Of a DNA stretch of 5,884 nucleotides, positions 4,422 to 5,884 are shown in pieces. The stretch lies in assembly GCA_007119405.1 (NCBI GenBank), contig SKPT01000282.1, positions 1 through 5,884 on the forward strand, written 5' to 3'. The notes below the pieces were generated by a model, which ran no database searches, had not been told where the DNA came from, and saw nothing but the letters and a program-made list of their open reading frames with translations. A program made the translations under genes and the position numbers. This DNA is from Phycisphaeraceae bacterium (GTDB lineage Bacteria > Planctomycetota > Phycisphaerae > Phycisphaerales > Phycisphaeraceae). The number at the start of each line of letters is the position of its first letter. Within the stretch, counting starts at the first letter, position 1.

Positions 4422-5297
4422 ATGCCCCTCGACCACCCCTACACCAACCTCGCCGCCGGCCGATGGGTCCGCGGCAACCTCCACAGCCACACCACCCGCA
4501 GCGACGGCCAGCGCGACCCCCAGGCCGTCGTCGACGACTACGCGGCCCGCGGCTACGACTTCCTCATGATCTCCGATCACGACATCTACACCTCCCCCGA
4601 CGACCACGCCCGGCTCGACGCCCGCTCCATGACGCTCATCCCCGGCAACGAGATCAGCGCGAACGGGCCCCACCTGCTCCACGTCGGGGCCACCGCCCAC
4701 GTCGCCCCCGACCCGCTGCGGCAGAACGTCATCAACGCCGTGACCCGGTCAGGCAACGGCCTCATCTTCGCCAACCACCCCAACTGGCAGCAGCGCTTCG
4801 ACCATTGCCCCATCCACTGCCTCGAGCAGTGGGTCGGCTACACCGGCCTGGAAATCTTCAACGGCACCATCGGCCGGCTCCAGGGCAGCCCCTACGCCAC
4901 CAACAAGTGGGACATGCTCCTGGCCGCCGGCCGACGCGTCTGGGGCATCGCCACCGACGACTCGCACCGCACCGACGACGTCGAGCTCGGCTGGATGCAC
5001 CTGCATGTCACCGAGCCGACCGTCGAGAACATCCTCGACGCCCTGGCCCGAGGCTGCGGCTACGCCTCCACCGGCGTGACCATCGACGCGATCCACGTTC
5101 ACGACGACACGATCACCGTTCACGCCCCCACCGCCCGCCGCATCGTCGCCCTGGCGGACCTCGGCCGGCGCATCAAGGTCGTCGACGACGCCACCATCGA
5201 GCTCAGCGTCCCCGACAATTGCACCTACGTCCGCTTCGAGTGCTGGGGCGACGGCGAGTCCTTCGCCTGGACCCAGCCCTTCTTTGTCGTCAAGTGA
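4422..5297 (+). CDS. PHP-domain metal-dependent phosphoesterase (CehA/McbA-like)
   Basis: This is a 291-residue, probably cytoplasmic protein (no signal peptide) of the PHP superfamily, which hydrolyses phosphoester bonds with bound metal ions. The metal-binding motifs are in family order: GNLHSHTTRSDG (HxH at 21 and 23, D28), ISDHD (D52, H53), PGNEIS (E77), HLLHVGA (H84, H87), FANHPNW (H119), and ATDDSH (D179, D180, H182). The last ~75 residues (from about 217) look like a beta-rich C-terminal extension, ending SFAWTQPFFVVK, as seen in CehA/McbA-like members. The substrate cannot be told; nucleotides, oligonucleotides and other phosphoesters are all precedented for the superfamily. The only suitable start is ATG 4422, since HxH lies at residue 21; no ribosome-binding site precedes it because a short repeat abuts the ATG. 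It diverges from the flagellar operon, and nothing in the sequence ties it to flagella. Confidence 0.92.
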   Translation: MPLDHPYTNLAAGRWVRGNLHSHTTRSDGQRDPQAVVDDYAARGYDFLMISDHDIYTSPDDHARLDARSMTLIPGNEISANGPHLLHVGATAHVAPDPLRQNVINAVTRSGNGLIFANHPNWQQRFDHCPIHCLEQWVGYTGLEIFNGTIGRLQGSPYATNKWDMLLAAGRRVWGIATDDSHRTDDVELGWMHLHVTEPTVENILDALARGCGYASTGVTIDAIHVHDDTITVHAPTARRIVALADLGRRIKVVDDATIELSVPDNCTYVRFECWGDGESFAWTQPFFVVK

Positions 5298-5330
5298 TCC
5301 GCGTGCCCCATGCGAGTCATTCAGAAAAAC

Positions 5331-5352
5331 CACAGAGACACAGAGGACACAG
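5331..5352 (+). repeat. CACAGAG-type short repeat downstream of the PHP gene
   Basis: This is a purine-rich unit of CACAGAGACACAGAGG type followed by ACACAG, starting 34 nt after the PHP stop and continuing into purine-rich AGAGTTAGAGAGG. It is another short intergenic repeat type that I recognise from many environmental genomes (from memory). A matching pyrimidine-rich stretch follows at 5380-5429. Confidence 0.7.
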
Positions 5353-5488
5353 CGGTAAGAGTTAGAGAGGGTTGACGAATTCTGCTTCTCTCGCGTTTTT
5401 CAGGCGCTTCGTTTCTTCGCGGCTTTTTAAAGGTCCCGTGGGTAAGCGCGAAGCGACCATCACCCGCGAGCAAGGGGCGGCATTGTTT

Positions 5489-5506
5489 GCACCCGAGCGC
5501 GGGTGC
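5489..5506. repeat. Small hairpin GCACCCG/CGGGTGC
   Basis: A perfect 7-bp stem with an AGCG loop, part of the repeat mosaic. There is no T-tract on either side, so it is not called a terminator. Confidence 0.45.
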
Positions 5507-5513
5507 CACGCAA

Positions 5514-5649
5514 GCCGTGAACTTCGGTTGTAGGGTGGGTAGAGCGAAGCGAAACCCACCAGCTCGGTCGAGGATCCACGACGTTCGTGGTGGGTTTCGC
5601 TTCGCTCTACCCACCCTACATCAGCGCCGGCACGCGCGAAGTTCACGGC
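5514..5649. repeat. Nested inverted repeat with a perfect 33-bp inner stem
   Basis: The inner arms 5529-5561 and 5588-5620 are perfect reverse complements (33 bp, starting TGTAGGGTGGGTAGAGCGAA) around a 26-nt loop. Outer arms GCCGTGAACTTCG (5514-5526) and CGAAGTTCACGGC (5637-5649) add a perfect 13-bp pairing, separated from the inner stem by 2 nt on the left and 16 nt on the right. Perfect arm identity suggests recent origin or gene conversion. The type resembles miniature palindromic elements (REP/MITE-like); no transposase is in the window. Confidence 0.9.
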
Positions 5650-5658
5650 GTTGGGAGC

Positions 5659-5686
5659 CACGGCTTGACCCGAAGGGCAAGCCGTG
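5659..5686. repeat. Palindromic repeat CACGGCTTG/CAAGCCGTG
   Basis: A perfect 9-bp stem with a 10-nt loop (ACCCGAAGGG). The same arms and loop size occur inside flgH (1105-1132) with one arm base changed. Confidence 0.75.
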
Positions 5687-5705
5687 CCTCCTGCCAGGCC
5701 GGGCG

Positions 5706-5730
5706 CCACTGGCGGACAAGCCGCCGGTGG
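5706..5730. repeat. Palindromic repeat CCACTGGCGG/CCGCCGGTGG
   Basis: The arms 5706-5715 and 5721-5730 pair at 9 of 10 positions, plus one G-U in RNA, around the loop ACAAG. It is adjacent to the preceding palindrome and is part of the same mosaic. Confidence 0.65.
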
Positions 5731-5767
5731 TCCCGGCACCCACCGCCATCGCTGCCGACAAGGGCCC

Positions 5768-5884
5768 TCACCTGATCCACACGCTGACGCGCAGCCACGC
5801 CGCGCGCCGCGCCAGCCGCCGGCAGGCCGTCGCCTCCGCCCCCGCGCGCCGCGCCTTTCGCAGCCAGAGCCGGGCGCGTCGCAA
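5768..5884 (-). CDS. Possible C-terminal end of an unidentified gene (partial)
   Basis: A minus-strand frame is open from the right edge to TGA at 5770-5768 (38 codons), with almost every codon ending in G or C. The peptide is very Arg/Ala-rich and ends RRAAWLRVSVWIR; no family is recognisable. It would converge on the PHP gene, with the repeat mosaic between the two 3' ends, which is a common layout. The plus strand and another minus frame are also open through this stretch, so the call rests mainly on codon third-position GC and is weak. Confidence 0.25.
   Translation of the reverse strand: MRRARLWLRKARRAGAEATACRRLARRAAWLRVSVWIR

Larger units (their letters stand above)
5298..5767. other. 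Intergenic repeat mosaic without a credible gene
   Basis: In order the stretch holds: a CACAGAG repeat (5331-5352); a pyrimidine-rich segment with TTTCTTCGCGGC (5380-5429); a possible degenerate relative of the large hairpin arm (5438-5465, GTGGGTAAGCGCGAAGCG); a 7-bp hairpin GCACCCG/CGGGTGC (5489-5506); the large nested inverted repeat (5514-5649); a palindrome (5659-5686); and a 10-bp hairpin (5706-5730). Open frames here are built from the repeats themselves (peptides such as VGFASLYPPY and WVERSETHH) and are not believed to be genes. No tRNA, rRNA, CRISPR array or intrinsic terminator with a T-tract is seen. Confidence 0.7.

Noticed and set aside
4026..4700. Minus-strand 224-codon frame reaching into the PHP gene
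   Set aside because: It is antisense to a clear PHP gene, Gly/Val-rich shadow, and its FECRISNFGFRI stretch is the translated GAAATCC repeat.
4463..5365. Plus-strand 300-codon Arg/Pro/His-rich frame overlapping the PHP gene
   Set aside because: It is the alternative frame of the PHP gene, with low-complexity composition and an end inside the CACAGAG repeat.
5298..5435. Intrinsic terminator after the PHP gene, suggested by T-runs at 5396-5400 and 5424-5428
   Set aside because: No GC-rich stem directly precedes either T-run.
5331..5690. CRISPR array or tRNA/rRNA in the repeat-rich right end
   Set aside because: Units differ in sequence and spacing, with no regular repeat-spacer pattern and no cloverleaf or rRNA motif seen.
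5321..5739. Minus-strand open frames of 97 and 125 codons in the intergenic mosaic
   Set aside because: They consist of translated repeat units and have no recognisable domain.

Overview
The window is GC-rich chromosomal DNA from a flagellated Gram-negative (diderm) bacterium. A planctomycete or relative is my best guess. The guess rests on the rod/ring gene set flgF-flgG-flgA-flgH-flgI read as one block, a high-GC background, and intergenic gaps filled with short repeat families that I associate with planctomycete and similar environmental genomes. No rRNA, tRNA or other marker gene is present to confirm the phylum.

Minus strand, right to left (4200 to 1): a good sigma-54-type promoter (4183-4199) precedes a small uncharacterised ORF (about 59 aa). 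The ORF overlaps flgF (proximal rod) by ATGA. Then come flgG (distal rod), flgA (P-ring chaperone), flgH (L-ring) and the first 88 codons of flgI (P-ring), which runs off the left edge. This is one assembly line: FlgF and FlgG build the rod, FlgA helps FlgI form the P ring around it in the peptidoglycan layer, and FlgH makes the outer-membrane L ring. Three junctions are tight (small ORF/flgF and flgA/flgH overlap by ATGA; flgG/flgA are 7 nt apart). The other two, flgF/flgG (109 nt) and flgH/flgI (103 nt), are loose, and both hold repeats able to form long hairpins.

Plus strand: a 260-nt divergent region (4162-4421) leads to a PHP-domain metal-dependent phosphoesterase gene (4422-5297). Its start codon directly abuts a GAAATCC-type repeat. 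The remainder (5298-5767) has no credible gene and is a mosaic of repeat units, including a perfect 33-bp inverted repeat. A possible gene tail on the minus strand lies at the right edge.

The most unusual feature is how the repeats relate to the flagellar genes. A 30-nt repeat supplies codons 2-11 of the flgI signal peptide in frame, and together with an inverted second copy it places the flgI ribosome-binding site and ATG in the loop of a hairpin. A palindrome inside the flgH signal-sequence region has the same arms and loop length as one in the distant intergenic mosaic. I did not find an obvious new defence, CRISPR or mobile-gene system.
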